Assembly: GCA_027886185.1 (NCBI GenBank)
Contig: WOAB01000159.1
Coordinates: 1,426,001-1,490,000, forward strand
Source of the DNA: Rheum nobile
Taxonomy: Eukaryota; Streptophyta; Magnoliopsida; Caryophyllales; Polygonaceae
Reading direction: 5' to 3'
Length of the DNA: 64,000 nucleotides
The notes below the pieces were generated by a model. The model was given only the letters and a program-made list of their open reading frames with translations, had not been told where the DNA came from and ran no database searches. This document shows, in pieces, positions 1-11,379 of this stretch (position 1 is the stretch's first letter; each line of letters begins with the position of its first letter). The position numbers were made by a program, and so were the translations under genes.

Positions 1-671
1 CCAGCTAGACTCGAAACCTCTTCTACAACGATGAATCAAACTCAACTCTCAAAGACTCACACGCACCTCACTCTCTTTCTCTTCTTTTTTTCTCGTTCAA
101 AGTCGTTCTAAGCCGTGAAGTCGTACCTAAGAAATGAATCCTCACTTCACTTAAATACAACTCGGCAGAAACCCTAATTGACACAAATTAGGAAATACTA
201 GAATCGGATTACAAAGATATGATTTTGTTTGGAAGATAAGATATCACAACCGATTATATTAATTAAGGAAGGAGTTCCCTAATTAATCCAACCGATTGGA
301 TATTATTCTTCTCTCTCCAATCGCCTTATCTTAGGAAAGATTCCTAGGATAACACGATCGGGTCTTTTCTCTCTTTCCATATCTTCGAGCAATCCGGCTT
401 GATCCTTGGAGCCGAAGTCTTCATCCTCTACCGCGTGGCTTCTTGATTTGTTTCCTTAATTATGCACGCTGTATGACTTCTTTCCTTTTGCAGCCTCGAT
501 CTTGGTCTGTCACTTCAGTTTTTGGAGAGGTAACAAAGCACTTGCTAAGTCTTTGTTCCCTCTGAGATCCTCTGCTGCAACGCTCCCTGGGAAAACTCTT
601 CTTGTCCCTGAAAAACTTGGTACACATATTAGTTGAGTGTTTATAACCATCAAAACCTAAGGAATTCAACA
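1..671 (-). mobile_element. Probable LTR fragment running off the left edge
   Basis: Read on the minus strand, the segment starts at 671 with TGTTGAATTCC, a normal LTR start, exactly where LINE homology stops. It contains no convincing protein. A TATTTAAG box lies on the minus strand at 150-157, followed by a C/T-rich leader as read on the plus strand. This resembles U3 and R of a plant LTR element, perhaps Copia-type. The other LTR end, primer site and coding region are outside the window, so family and copy type cannot be settled. Alternative: an unrelated intergenic segment joined to the LINE by deletion. Confidence 0.4.
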
Positions 672-685
672 GTTAGATATCATTG

Positions 686-2880
686 ATTGAGTGAATGGGC
701 AAGTGAAGAACACGTGATTAAGATCTTTGTCCGCAGTTTGGCATTGCTGGCAAGTGGAGTAAACAGAGTAATAGTGTCGATTAAGATGTTCCGTGGTGGG
801 AAGTGCATCTATGAAGGCTTTCCAAATAATGTTTTGAATCTTTGGAGGGATCTTCAGTTTCCAAATCCAAGAGTAAGGTTATGTTTGGGGATTGTGAATG
901 GCGCAGTGATTCAATTTATGTGTGGAAGAAGTTGTAAATTTTCCTTCAGAATTAAATCTCTAAAGAAGTCGGTCTTCCATAGGTGTTGACGAGATGTGTA
1001 TATTAGTAATTTTATCAATGATGTGTTGAGGTAAAAAAGTCTGTAGATAAGATAAATTTCATTGGTGGGATGGGTGATGAATGAGGATACAGTTATATCT
1101 GGTGCAGTGTTGCTGTGAAAATAAGAAAAATGATCACAATTGGGAACCCAGAAGTCAGACTAGAATTTAATTGTTTTACCATTTCTGAGTTCCCAGCCAA
1201 GACCTTTCTTGAAATCATCGCGGAGATGCAGCATACGAGAAAATTGTCAAGAATGTTTGGCCTTATTACGGTAAGAGAAAAGGTATGTAGAAGTAAGATA
1301 TTTTTCAGTGATAATTCGGACCCATAAGTTGTTCGTGTCAATCAAAATTTTCCATAATAATTTCATCTGAAAGGTTTTGTTTATTTCGTGGGTGGTGTGG
1401 AGGCCTAATCCCCCAAATGTTTTAGGTTGGAAAATGGAGTTCCAACTAATAAGGGAGCAATATTTATGGTTGTATTTGTTCCAGAAGAAATTTTTAATAA
1501 TCTTATCCATTTCATTACAAACTGAAGTAGGGAGCAAGAAGCTCTGCATTAAATAGTTAACCTTAGGGCATAAGTTTGATTGAATGAGAACAAGACGTCC
1601 AACTTGAGATAAAGTGTTGGCCTTCCATTTAGATAATTGTTTTTTGAGGTTATGAGTGTAGTCATTAAATATTGCCTTTTTGACACGACCTCAAACGATA
1701 GGAATACCTAGATATTTTCCCATAGATTTAGTAACTGGTAGGTTAAAAGTGGATGCAAGAGATATGGTGTGGGGGATAGTGATGTTGGAGGATGTTTGTA
1801 AAGAGCTTTTATGTAAGTTAATGGATAATCCAGAGATATGGATAAAAGTTTTTAAGAGGTCCTTAATGTAATGCATATTTTGTGGAGTGGAATTAGCAAA
1901 AATAAAGGTATCATCAGCAAAAGTGAGAAAGGGAATACACGTTCCGTGACGAGTTAATTGAATTCCAACTTTCCGATTAGGTTGTTGAGCTTCTTTTGAT
2001 AGAGTACGAGAAATTTATTCCATTGCGATAATAAAGATGAAAGGGGAAATGGGGTCACCTTGACGTAATCCACACAGAGGTTTAAACATAGGTTCAGGTT
2101 CATTATTAACCAGTAACGAAAAAGAAGTAGAGGTGATGCAAGTCATAAGTTTTGTAACCCATTCAATTGAGAAGCCAAATTTCAATAAAATAGCTCGAAC
2201 AAAGTTCCAGTTAAGCTTGTCGTAAGCCTTTTCCATGTCCAATTTAAGAGCCATCCATCCTTTCTTTCCTTTCTTTTTAGCATGAAAGGAATGAAAATTT
2301 CATGAGCTAATAGAATATTTTCTTGGATTGAACGACCTTCTAGAAATGCACCTTGATATGTACTAATTAAATTAGAGAGAACTAATCTTAACCTGTTAGC
2401 CATAATTTTTGTGATAATTTTATAAATCGTATTGCATAAACTAATTGGTCTGTAATGATTGATAGTGAGTGAGTTGTTATTTTTAGGGATAAGAGTTATG
2501 AAGGAGTGAGCACATTCTTTCAACAGTTGACCAGAATGAAAGAATGCTTGAATGACAGGAGTCAGGGATCTACCAACAATGGGCCAGAAAGTTTGATAAA
2601 ACTCAGCGAGATAGCCATCAGAACCCAACGTTCTATTGGAGGGAAAATCGAAAACCACCTTTTTAATTTCCTCATAAGTTGGCAGAGCTAATAATTGAAT
2701 TTTGTCTTGATGGTTGATGAGAGTAGGAATAATGTGGAGATCATGATCTGAAAGCATTTGACTGGTCGCATGAGTAAAATGTTGTTGCAGTTCAGAAGAG
2801 ATCATTTGCTGAATTAGATGGTGATCTTGAAATATACACCCGTCTTGTGTTTTAAAGGTGGATATTTTCTGTCGATACAT
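686..2880 (-). pseudogene. LINE ORF2 reverse transcriptase and zinc-binding region
   Basis: RT motifs run leftwards: a fingers region ending in HYRPISLCNTIYK, then a frameshift near 2250, LDMEKAYDKLNW, GLRQGDPISPFIF, and the catalytic FADD at 1910-1921. The thumb and connection follow (about 1250-1880), then a C-terminal zf-RVT region whose WELRNG motif lies near 1190. A Cys-x2-Cys...His...Cys pattern occurs near 690-790. At least three frameshifts and stops separate these blocks, so the gene is dead. The 3' end stops at the LTR-like DNA at 671, so any RNase H domain and the poly-A tail are missing. Family assignment is firm; exact ends are not. Confidence 0.8.
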
Positions 2881-3076
2881 ACGTATTTTAGATAAGGATT
2901 TATAATATATTGTATTTTTATCTACATTTTGTGGGTGAGTAGATTTTGTGCATTTTTTTCGAGAACATGTGTTGAAATTCCAATAGTTTATTATATTTTA
3001 GTAGATGACGTTGGTATTGGGTATGGAGAGAAAGAGAGTAATTTGATTGCAGAAGGGTTTCTTGTAATTCCTGTAG

Positions 3077-4009
3077 TTAAGTTGTTTTTGCTTTGAGTTG
3101 TTCAAAATTGTTTTGATATTTAGCTTTAGACCATGATTTAGAATAGCGTTTGATGAGTTTTTGTTTTATAAAGAATTTAAACATATAAGAACCGATGTTT
3201 TTGTATTTCCAGACTTTCTGGACTAGTGATTTATAACTAGGATCAGAAAGCCAGACATTTTCAAAACGGAAAGGATATTTACGAAATGGTTGGGCTTGAT
3301 CAAATGAAAGGGTGATAAGACAGTGGTCAAAGGTAGTAAAGGGGTGGTGTTGTACCAGAATGGATGAGTAGGTATCTGTAAAGATCGAATGGAGAAGGAC
3401 ACGGTCTAGTCGCTCGTAGATGGTATCTGTAGCAGTAGCGGATTTTCGCCAGGTAAAGGGAAAACCGAAAAAGTTTGTATTAATTAGTCTGAAGTCGAAT
3501 AAAAGCGTATTTAATCTGTTAAATCTAGAGTGATTTGGGATGGTACCAGCCAGTTTATCGGAAGGTATGAGAATATCATTGAAGTCTCCCATTATAGCAA
3601 TTGGAAGATTGTAGTGGGTAATTAAACTACCAATTTTATTCCAGTAAACAGTTTTTAGCTCTTCACGACTAGGGGCATATACAAAGAAGATAAGGAATGT
3701 TAGGCTTTGGAGCTGTAACTTTAGAAGAATAATATTTAATTCATTAAGCAGAACTATAGTATTTTGTAAAATGGGAGAGTCATTTAGGAGGAGCCAAAGT
3801 CCATCGCGGGATCCTTCAACCGGTGACATGATAACTGATTTAAATCTAATTTTGCGCATAAAAGTCGGACTTAGAATGTCATTAGTTTTTGTTTCAGCGA
3901 AGCATAACATATCAAGTTGGTTATGGCATTTCAGGAATGCAATTTCCGTCCAGAAGTATGGGCGACGAATCCCCCGAGAATTCCAGTATTCAATTTTCAT
4001 ATTAAACAT
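3077..4009 (-). pseudogene. LINE ORF2 endonuclease domain
   Basis: This 310-residue open stretch begins MKIEYWNSRGI at residues 4-14, the usual start of a plant LINE endonuclease domain. Conserved exonuclease-endonuclease-phosphatase positions are visible: FAETK (catalytic Glu near residue 39), GDFND (141-145) and a terminal Asp-His pair (228-229). In this family the domain nicks target DNA to prime reverse transcription. It is separated from the RT by a break between 2880 and 3077, where the linker to the RT is in another frame or lost. The frame opens at 4009, but the best start is the Met at residue 4 or upstream. The stretch looks intact by itself but is part of a dead ORF2. Confidence 0.85.
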
Positions 4010-4535
4010 TGAGTTAAAGGAGCAAGATCATTCATTTTGGTTATATGTGGCCGATTAAATACAAAAGTAATGTAGATGTTATAAGTAGTTGTATTCATAC
4101 AGTCTATAAATAAAACTTGGAGGAATTGTATCATTATATTGTCACGATTAACAAGTGTAGCATGTTGGTTGTTATTTTGATCAAGAAGCAAAAATAAGTT
4201 TGTCATTAAACTGTCACAATTATAGTGGTAACAAAAAGAAGCAAATGAGCAACAATGTAAAGATAATATGTAGAGGTTAAACAACTGGATGATAAATGTA
4301 GTCGATGAAAAATGAAGTTCTTCACTGCCATTAATTGTCATCGAGTAGTAATGGTAAATATGGAGCGTGTTGGTAGTAATTGTATATATGTAAGTATAGT
4401 TCATCAATGGTGCATGGTAAGTGTCATAATAAGTGTCATAGTTTTGGGTCATAAAATATTTTATGGGCCAAGGCCCAACAGTTAGAAAACAGATAGAAAA
4501 AGAGAGAGGAAGAGAAGGTGGCAAATACAAGACCC
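4010..4535 (-). other. Non-coding stretch upstream of the LINE endonuclease
   Basis: AT-rich sequence without a recognisable protein. It may be the LINE 5' region or a remnant of another insertion. Near 4465-4477 it contains the short palindromic stretch GGGCCAAGGCCC. It ends at about 4535, where chromovirus RT sequence resumes. Confidence 0.4.
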
Positions 4536-4536
4536 A

Positions 4537-6015
4537 GGGGTCGACCATAACCCCATCCTCATTGATCACATGGCCTAAGAAAGACACTTCCTTGATCCAG
4601 AATTCACACTTAGACAACTTTGCATACAACTAATTTTGTCTAAGGACCGACAAGATGATTCGAACATGCTCCTCGTGAGCCTCCTCGCTCGGGGAATAGA
4701 TCAGAATATCGTCGATAAATACCACCACAAACTTGTCCAAATATTGGTGGAAACATCTATGTATTAGATCCATGAAGACTATCGGAGCATTAGTAAGCCC
4801 AAATGGCATGACTACGAACTCGTAGTGCCCATACCTCGTCCGGAATGCAGTCCTCGGAATATCTTCCTCACGAATCCTGAGCTAATGGTAACCAGATCTC
4901 AGATCGATCTTGGAAAAGAATTTTGCTCCCTGCAGTTGATCCAACAAATCATCTATCCTAGGCAATGGATATTTATTCTTGATAGTGACCTTGTTCAACT
5001 CTCAGTAGTCGATACAAAGTCGGAACAAACCATCCTTCTTCTTGACAAACAAGACCGGAGCGCCCCAAGGCGATGCACTCGGCCTTCTATACCCTTTTTC
5101 AAGAAGGTCCTCGAGTTGCTTCTTCAACTCCTTTATCTCTGCTGGAGCCATCCAATACGGTGCTTTAGAAATCGGCGCGGTTCCAGGCTCGAGATCAATA
5201 GTGAACTCCACATCACGGTTTGGGGGTAAATCGGGAATCTCCTCCGGAAAAACGTCTGGATACTCGCATATGACATGAATATCAAGAACTAAAATCTCAT
5301 CTCTCTTGGGCTTATCCAGATAGCACATGTACCCGACACAACCTTGTCGAAGTAGCTTACACGCAGCCATCACATTGATGAGCTTTCCGTTATCAGCGTC
5401 ATTACAACCCTTGAACTTGCACACAAACTGGCCCCCAAATGAAACTGTCACAATCCTTGAGCTGAAATCGATTACCGCCCCATGATGCGTCAGCCAATCT
5501 ATCCCGAGAATAATGTTGTATGGAGCCATGGCTATAGAGATCAAATCCGCCTCGAACTTCCGACCTTGAATGGTAATCGGAAATTCAGACAGACGCTTGG
5601 TTCCTACTAGTTGCTCACCATTGGGAAGATTTACCACAAATGGCTCACAAGCCTCAATGCACACTAAGCCTAGCTTACTCACACAGTTCTCCGAAATGAA
5701 AGAATGAGTGGCACCCGAATCAAACAATATACACACAAAAGTAGAATGGAGGTATAGAGTACATTGAGCAATCAGAGCATTCGGTCCATCAACCTCACGC
5801 ATCTCATATAGCCGCTGACCTTGACCTCCAGAAGCAGCTGGGGCTTTCCCCTTATTCTGAGCAATTGTCTGCATCGAAGGGCTAGGAGTCTCTACAGGCT
5901 TGAATCGGGGTTGATTGTTATGGCTAACAGACCCTTGCTGTGACTCAGCCGCTTTCTGCCTCCTTTGCGGACAAAACGTCTTCAAGTGCCCCTCCTTTAT
6001 ACAGGAAAAACACAT
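4537..6015 (-). pseudogene. Protease and reverse transcriptase, copy 1
   Basis: The aspartic protease motif DSGATHSFIS lies about one third into the stretch that is open from 6015 to 5002. The RT start follows (ASPWGAPVLFVKKKDG, LCIDY). Past the first stop at 4999-5001 the same frame continues with FSKIDLRSGYH, a TAG at 4882-4884, MPFGLTNAP and FIDDILIYS (catalytic Asp pair). A TAG at 4630-4632 precedes YAKLSKCEFW. The frame ends in foreign sequence at about 4537, so the RT C-terminus, RNase H and integrase are absent. The 4630-4632 stop also occurs in copy 2. Confidence 0.85.
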
Positions 6016-6603
6016 CCTCTTGTCCTTCGGACACTCGTTGCTCTTATGCCTCGGCGTTCCACAGTTGTAACACTGGATCGGGTTCTTGCCCTGACCCGAA
6101 CATTGAGTAGAACCTGCCTGAGTTGCCTCCGTTCTAGCCCGGCCAGGCTTGGCAAAATGCGACGGTGGCGCGGGTCGCTTAAACCCACTTGCCTGAGGCT
6201 GGTTCTGCGCCGGTCTCTAGCGATTGTGCTTCTTCGCCGACTCCTCCAGAGTCACCTCCAATTTATAGGCGGCATCCACGTACTGCTCTAAAGTAGAGCA
6301 CCCGTGGCGCACCATCAATGGCTTGATGTCTGGGTTCATCCATTCGTGGAAATGCTAGATCTTCTGCTCCTCACTGGACACCGCCGGACCAGCATATTGC
6401 AACAGGTGATTAAACTTGGCCGCAAGCTCAGTCACCTTCAACCCATCCGTCTTCGGGTAGAGGAACTCCTTATGCTTCTCCTCCCTTATAGCACGGGAAA
6501 AGAAACGGTCAGTTATCTTCGTCTTAAACATTCCCCAGTTCAACCCAGGATGATCAGCTAGACCAATGCTTTCCCTCCATTCGCTTGCCACCTCGCTTGC
6601 CAC
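5990..6603 (-). pseudogene. gag C-terminal half, copy 1
   Basis: This encodes the capsid C-terminal part (motifs SEWRES, FFSRA, KFNHLLQYAG), followed by two CCHC zinc knuckles of the form C-x2-C-x4-H-x4-C, CYNCGTPRHKSNEC and CFSCIKEGHLKTFC. In this family Gag forms the virus-like particle and binds the element's RNA. The N-terminal half present in copy 3 and the gag-only array is missing. The reading frame is interrupted by a stop near 6355 and another near 6220. The protease frame continues from the second knuckle, as usual when gag and pol form one polyprotein. Confidence 0.8.
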
Positions 6604-6677
6604 GAGCAGAACACGGTTTATAAAATTTCTGTTTTAGGAAAAACGATTTGAAACCCAAACCCGTTTTAAAACTTTTA

Positions 6678-6689
6678 GCTCTGATACCA
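6678..6689 (-). promoter_or_regulatory. Primer-binding site, copy 1
   Basis: The minus strand reads TGGTATCAGAGC, complementary to the 3' end of plant initiator methionine tRNA. It lies 4 bases inside the LTR edge at 6694. It sets the orientation: 5' LTR to the right, element reading leftwards. Confidence 0.9.
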
Positions 6690-7828
6690 AATCTATAACA
6701 CCCCAAATAATAACTTGAAAGTATTACCGCCAATGACCTCAGATTACACATCTGGGGTCACCCAAGGCTTAAACTATTTTATAACAACTATATAATAATG
6801 CAAACTTTATTAAATATCATAAAATTCATCCAAACATTATTCAGCCAACATCGTGGTTTTACAACTTTTCTCAATTAAATACAAAACCAAATACAGAATT
6901 GTTTAACACAGCGGAAGTCTTTGAAATAAATAAACGTCCTGAAGGGTCTTGATTTGAGTGATCTCACGCCTAGGATCTTCAACCTTGGAAAAATTCTTTA
7001 AAACATCATCTGCCCTCATCATCGTAATCTGGCCTTCATGGAAAGGGACGTTTACCTGATGTGCCGTATGAGACGGATGACATCAGCCAACCATGCAAAG
7101 GAAAATAACCGATTGGTTAGTCTAATGAAAGACTATGCAAGGGAAAAATAGAAAAGGTTCTAAGTAGTCGTGTTAGGTTATACCCATCGCTTCTCGAGTA
7201 ATAGCAGATGACGACAGTGAACCTCAACACTTCTACGAAAACATAAGAAGAGGTATGAATAAGAGAAGACTCCAAAAGATTGAGTCTTATGGGCAACGTA
7301 TGAAGAGAAGACTCCAAAAGATTGAGTCTTTTAGAAAGTATGACAAGTGTTTGGGAACGTTATAGTTTCACACAAGCTTTTAAAAATGACTTGATCATTT
7401 GGGTCCACGACCAACCTCACTGCGCAATGCGAATCCAGATTGGAAAGAAGACTTACTCTAACCGAAGTCCGGGCGGGTTCCAAGTTGTACTTCTTACCCG
7501 AATGTTCATTAATTATGTGTATAACCGCACTTATCTTATTAAATGACAAAACGCACATTTACGTTAAAGCTTTTAGGGTATATCATCTCATCACGAGAGA
7601 TATCTTAGGAATAAATCCCGCTTCGGACGAGGGCTCCCTACGATGACTTCTCGCTTCGGACGAGGGCTCCCTACAACCACCACCACAACACACCTCCAAG
7701 GCACCTCCGGTGATGCTCCGACGAACTCGAAAACTCCGGCAAACTCGAAAAACTCCGATGAACTTGAAAACGAGAGAAAGAGAGGAGATTTGAAGTTGTG
7801 GATGAAGATCTCTGAGGCTGAAGGCCCC

Positions 7829-7836
7829 TATTTATA
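7829..7836 (-). promoter_or_regulatory. TATA box of the shared LTR
   Basis: The minus strand reads TATAAATA followed by GGGGCC, inside the LTR on the coding strand. It is the likely Pol II core promoter. Transcription would start about 30 bases to the left. Confidence 0.55.
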
Positions 7837-7962
7837 GGGTGAGGAGGAGTTCAACACCGAGCAACCCAACCTTTCAAGCCTCCTCACCGGCGAGGCGTTC
7901 AAAAACGTGGAGAAATCGAACCGGCGAGCTCGAATAAAAACGACGAAGGAGATGACGAACAT

Positions 7963-7994
7963 ATTTCCGCGGTCGCGGAAATGCCGCGATCGCG
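7963..7994. repeat. GC-rich inverted repeats upstream of the LTR TATA box
   Basis: At 7963-7982 two perfect 9-base arms (ATTTCCGCG and CGCGGAAAT) flank the two bases GT. The 10-base palindrome CGCGATCGCG follows at 7985-7994. Both lie 125-165 bases upstream of the TATA box in U3. They share the arm-GT-arm layout with inverted repeats in the array, copy 3 and Athila-like elements. Confidence 0.7.
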
Positions 7995-8202
7995 TCTGTT
8001 GGCCTCTGGTCGCGGTTTCACTTGCGGTCTTATGCTATAATTTATTTTTAGCACCCTTAAAAATATTCTAAGACTCACAAATGCATTAAACGTATATTAT
8101 AACGTTCAAAAAGATTAATACAGAGATCATAGAGATTACAGAAATTTCCCATTATGTCTTTCATACAAAAATGACAGTTCTGGACTTTTAGGGGTTATTA
8201 CA

Positions 8203-8228
8203 TCACCTCCCCCTTTAAAAAAAAGTTT
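8203..8228 (-). promoter_or_regulatory. Polypurine tract, copy 2
   Basis: The minus strand is a purine run (AAAGGGGGAGGTGA) directly before the LTR start at 8202. It is the expected plus-strand DNA primer of the element. Confidence 0.75.
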
Positions 8229-9700
8229 TGACCCCGAAACTAGGCCGAAAACAGCTTGGGAAAACAATTAAGCATATCAGCCCCAGTCTCCCAAGTTTCC
8301 CAAGTTACCTCCTCAGATCCCGACTTGGACCAGAGGATTCACACTAATGGTACCACCTTGTTGCTCAAGTGCTTCTCACGGCATTCGAGAATACCCACAG
8401 GTATCTCCTCGTAGGTACCATTTGCCTGAATCTCGATGTCCTCATAACTCAGCACATAAGACACATCTGGCACGTACTTCCTTAGCAGAGACACGTGGAA
8501 CATGTTATGCACTGGATGTGCCGACGACGGCAATGCTAAACGATACACTAGAGACCCCACTCTGTCAAGGATCTCAAACGGTCCCACATAGCGAGGGTTG
8601 AGCTTCCCACGCTTGTCGAACCTGAACACGCCCTTGGATGGCGACACTCTGACAAACACCTTGTCACCAACCTCAAGCTCGACATTCCTGCACTTCATAT
8701 CCGTGTAAGACTTCTGTCGACTCTGAGTTGTCAGCATCCTTTGTCTGATCAAAGCAATGTCTAAGGCAGTCCATTCGACTAACTCCGGTCCGAGCAGAGT
8801 CTTATTGGCATTCTCATCCCAACAAATTGGAGATATGCACTTCCGACCGTATAAAGCCTCGAATGGAGCCATCTTGATGGTAGAATGCCAGCTATTGTTG
8901 TACGTGAATTCAATCAGACTTAAGATGTTCTCCCAGCTGGTCGGACGATTTAGTACACAAGCTCTCAACATATCCTCCAGTGTCTGGATGGTCCTCTCAG
9001 ACTGTCCATCCGTCTGAGGATGAAACGCAGTACTAAACCTCAACTCAGTTCCCATGGCCTTGTGGAGTTCTTTCCAGAATCTCGACATGAATCGGCCGTC
9101 ACGATTCGATACAATGGTTTTTGGTGTACCATGCAAACGGACAATCTCGTATAGGAAAACTTCCGACAGCCTCTGGGTTCCCCAAGTTGACTTAATGGCC
9201 ACGAAATGAGCACTATTCGTGAGCCTGTCAATGATCACCCATATGGCATCCTTCTGACTCTGAGTCTCCGGCAACCCCGTGACGAAGTCCATAGCAATAT
9301 CCTCTCACTTCCATTATGGCACTGGGAGAGGTAGCAATTCACCACCTGGTCTACAGTGTTCTATCTTGACCTTCTGACAAGTTAAGCATTTCGCCACAAA
9401 TTCTGCTACGTCCCACTTTATATTGGGCCACCAGAATTTCTTCCTGAGGTCTTTGTACATCTTGTTGGATCCTGGATGTACAGAATAAGCTGACGAATGG
9501 GCCTCCTTCAACACCAACTGGCGAAGGCCATCCACGTCAGGCACACAAATCCGGTCCTGAAACCAGAGTGATCCATCATCCTGAATCACGAATCCAGGAG
9601 CTTTCTTGTCCATCACTTCACTGCTTAACTTCACCAAGACCACATCATCAACATGCCTCTCCTTGATCTGATCAATTAGCGTAGCCTGAATCTCCAACAT
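8229..9700 (-). pseudogene. Integrase with chromodomain-like tail, copy 2
   Basis: From right to left: an HHCC zinc region (HSSAYSVHPGSNK, CLTCQK), the catalytic core starting MDFVTGLP, VSNRDGRF, and PQTDGQSERTIQTLE, then a GPF-type C-terminal domain (RYVGPFEIL). A chromodomain-like tail (PLV, SEEVTWETWE) continues past a stop at 8339-8341. The family's DD-E triad is damaged: the second Asp (SDRD in copy 3) is Asn here. Further stops lie near 9300. The protein would have inserted element cDNA, with the tail directing it to heterochromatin, as known for chromoviruses. The RNase H block follows upstream after a TAG at 9719-9721. Confidence 0.85.
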
Positions 9701-9718
9701 ACTCAGGCATCCTCGACG

Positions 9719-11038
9719 CTAATCGTACAAGATGTCAATCTCGCACAATCCTTGGTTCAGTTTGGTCTGAGCAATGAGTAGAGCTACTACGGTCTCGTGC
9801 GGTGTCTTTCGGCTCAATGCATCGGCTACCACATTGGCCTTGCCCGGATGATACAACAACTCGATGTCGTAGTCTTTGAGTAGCTCCAACCAGTGACGTT
9901 GTCTCATATTCAACTCCTTCTGAGTGAACACATACTTGAGACTCTTATGGTCGGTAAAGACCTAGCACCTAACACCATAGAGGTAGTGCCTCCAAATCTT
10001 CACTGCAAAAACCACAACCGCTAACTCCAAATCATGCGTCGGATAGTTTGCTTCATAGGTCTTCAACTGCCGAGATGCGTATGCAATAACCTTTACCTTC
10101 TGCATCAGTACACATCCTAACCCATGTTTTGAAGTGTCACTATAGACCACATAACCATCAGTTCCTTCCGGTAACGCCAACACTAGTGCGGACGTCATGC
10201 ACTTCTTCAACTTTTGAAAACTTGCCTCGCACTTGTCATCCCATATGAACTTCTTATGGACCTTGCGGAGCAACCCGGTCAGAGGTAGAGCGATCTTAGA
10301 AAATCCCTCCATGAACCATCTGTAATATCCTGCAAGCCCCAAGAAATTGCGCACCTCCTTCACGTTCTGAGGTTGCTTCCAGTTGGCTACCGCTTCAATC
10401 TTCTGGGGGTCGACCATAACCCCATCCTCATTGATCACATGGCCTAAGAAATCCACTTCCTTGATCCAGAATTCACACTTAGACAACTTTGCATACAACT
10501 AATTTTGTCTAAGGATCGACAAAGTGATTCGAAGATGCTCCTCGTGAGCCTCCTCGCTCGGGGAATAGGTCAGAATATCGTCGATGAATACCACCACGAA
10601 CTTGTCCAAATATTGGTGGAAACATCAATGCATCAGATCCATGAAGACTGTCGGAGCATTAGTAAGCCCAAATGGCATGACTACGAACTCGTAGTGCCCA
10701 TACCTCATCCGGAATGCAGTCCTCGGAATATCTTCCTCACGAATCCTGAGCTGATGGTAACCAGATCTCAGATCGATCTTGGAAAATAATTTTGCTCCCT
10801 GCAGTTTATCCAACAGTTCATCTATCCTAGGCAACGGATACTTATTCTTGATAGTGACCTTGTTCAACTCTCGGTAGTCGATACAAAGTCGGAACGAACC
10901 ATCCTTCTTCTTGACAAACAAGACTGGAGCGCCCCAAGGTGATGCACTCGGCCTTATATACCCTTTTTCAAGAAGGTCCTCGAGTTGCTTCTTCAACTCC
11001 TGCATCTCTGCTGGAGCCATCCGATACGGTGCTTTAGA
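9719..11038 (-). pseudogene. Reverse transcriptase and RNase H, copy 2 (interrupted at 11038)
   Basis: The RT start (ASPWGAPVLFVKKKDG, FSKIDLRSGYHQLRIR, MPFGLTNAP) is followed by stops: CGA to TGA near 10622, and TAG at 10499-10501. The catalytic FIDD motif lies near 10575. RNase H is visible as VVYSDTSKHGLGCVLMQ and ends with LLYHPGKANVVADALSRK. TAG codons at 9962-9964 and 9719-9721 stand where copy 3 or the family has Gln. At 11038 the frame is cut by the solo LTR. The missing N-terminal side resumes at 27302, so removal of 11039-27301 restores continuity of the homology. Confidence 0.85.
11034..11038. repeat. Target duplication TTAGA, left copy
   Basis: TTAGA at 11034-11038 is repeated at 27297-27301. 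Copy 1 has the uninterrupted site (CTTTAGAAATCGG). This proves that 11039-27296 entered as one LTR-type insertion, later enlarged by a second insertion. Confidence 0.9.
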
Positions 11039-11373
11039 TGTAATACCCCTCAATTTTTAGTAAGGACATTTGGGTAATTTTTCCAACCTTCGTTCAATAA
11101 TTATTTCGCTTTCAGTGGAGTTCGGATTTTCTGTAATATCCATGATCTCCGAAATAATTCCCTGAGTGGTATAAAATATATTCGATGTATTTTCGGGACT
11201 TAGAATATTTGTTTGGATACAAACATATAATTTCCGGGGTTTAAAACCCATACCAAATCTTATCCCTGTGCAATCTTATCCTCCAGCAATCTTATCCCTG
11301 TAGCCTTGTCGGGGGCACCACTTGGGCTCTCCTGCAAGTGTGTTGTCGGATCTCTCTTCCCTCCCTCCTGGGC

Positions 11374-11379
11374 TATATA
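11374..11379 (+). promoter_or_regulatory. TATA box of the solo LTR
   Basis: TATATA in the context GGCTATATAGGGAG, 335 bases from the LTR start on the plus strand. It is the likely core promoter and would transcribe rightwards, towards the nested array. Confidence 0.45.

Larger units (their letters stand above)
672..4535 (-). mobile_element. Decayed LINE (non-LTR retrotransposon)
   Basis: The minus strand carries, in the expected order, an APE-type endonuclease (near 4009 to 3077), a reverse transcriptase (2880 to about 1700) and a zinc-binding region (to about 690). This is the ORF2 layout of a plant LINE. Frames are broken in several places. No ORF1 (gag-like) is recognisable upstream, and no poly-A tail is seen at 672, where LTR-like DNA begins. 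The right boundary lies next to chromovirus copy 1 RT sequence (about 4536), so the LINE probably entered or was joined to that copy. No target duplication was found, and both ends are approximate. Confidence 0.8.
4536..6693 (-). mobile_element. Chromovirus (Tekay-like) copy 1, internal region
   Basis: Minus-strand remnant of a Ty3/gypsy element: primer site (6678-6689), truncated gag, zinc knuckles, protease and RT, cut off at 4536. Its 5' LTR is 6694-8202. The leader and the N-terminal half of gag are deleted: gag homology begins at 6603, only about 75 bases from the primer site, with a short repeat (CTTGCCAC) near 6590-6602. The lineage is inferred from close similarity to copies 2 and 3, which keep a C-terminal chromodomain-like tail. 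Confidence 0.85.
6694..8202 (-). repeat. LTR shared by chromovirus copies 1 and 2
   Basis: The LTR runs 1509 bases. Its minus strand begins TGTAATAACCCC at 8202 and ends GGGGTGTTATA at 6694, so one terminal base is changed from the usual CA. A primer site lies to its left and a polypurine tract to its right. It therefore serves as 5' LTR of copy 1 and 3' LTR of copy 2, an LTR-sharing tandem arrangement. It has a minus-strand TATA box, and GC-rich inverted repeats upstream of that box. Confidence 0.85.

Noticed and set aside
4825..5229. Plus-strand frames over chromovirus protease and RT (also 10505-10789, 46300-46638)
   Set aside because: They are antisense shadows of the minus-strand pol and have no independent motif.
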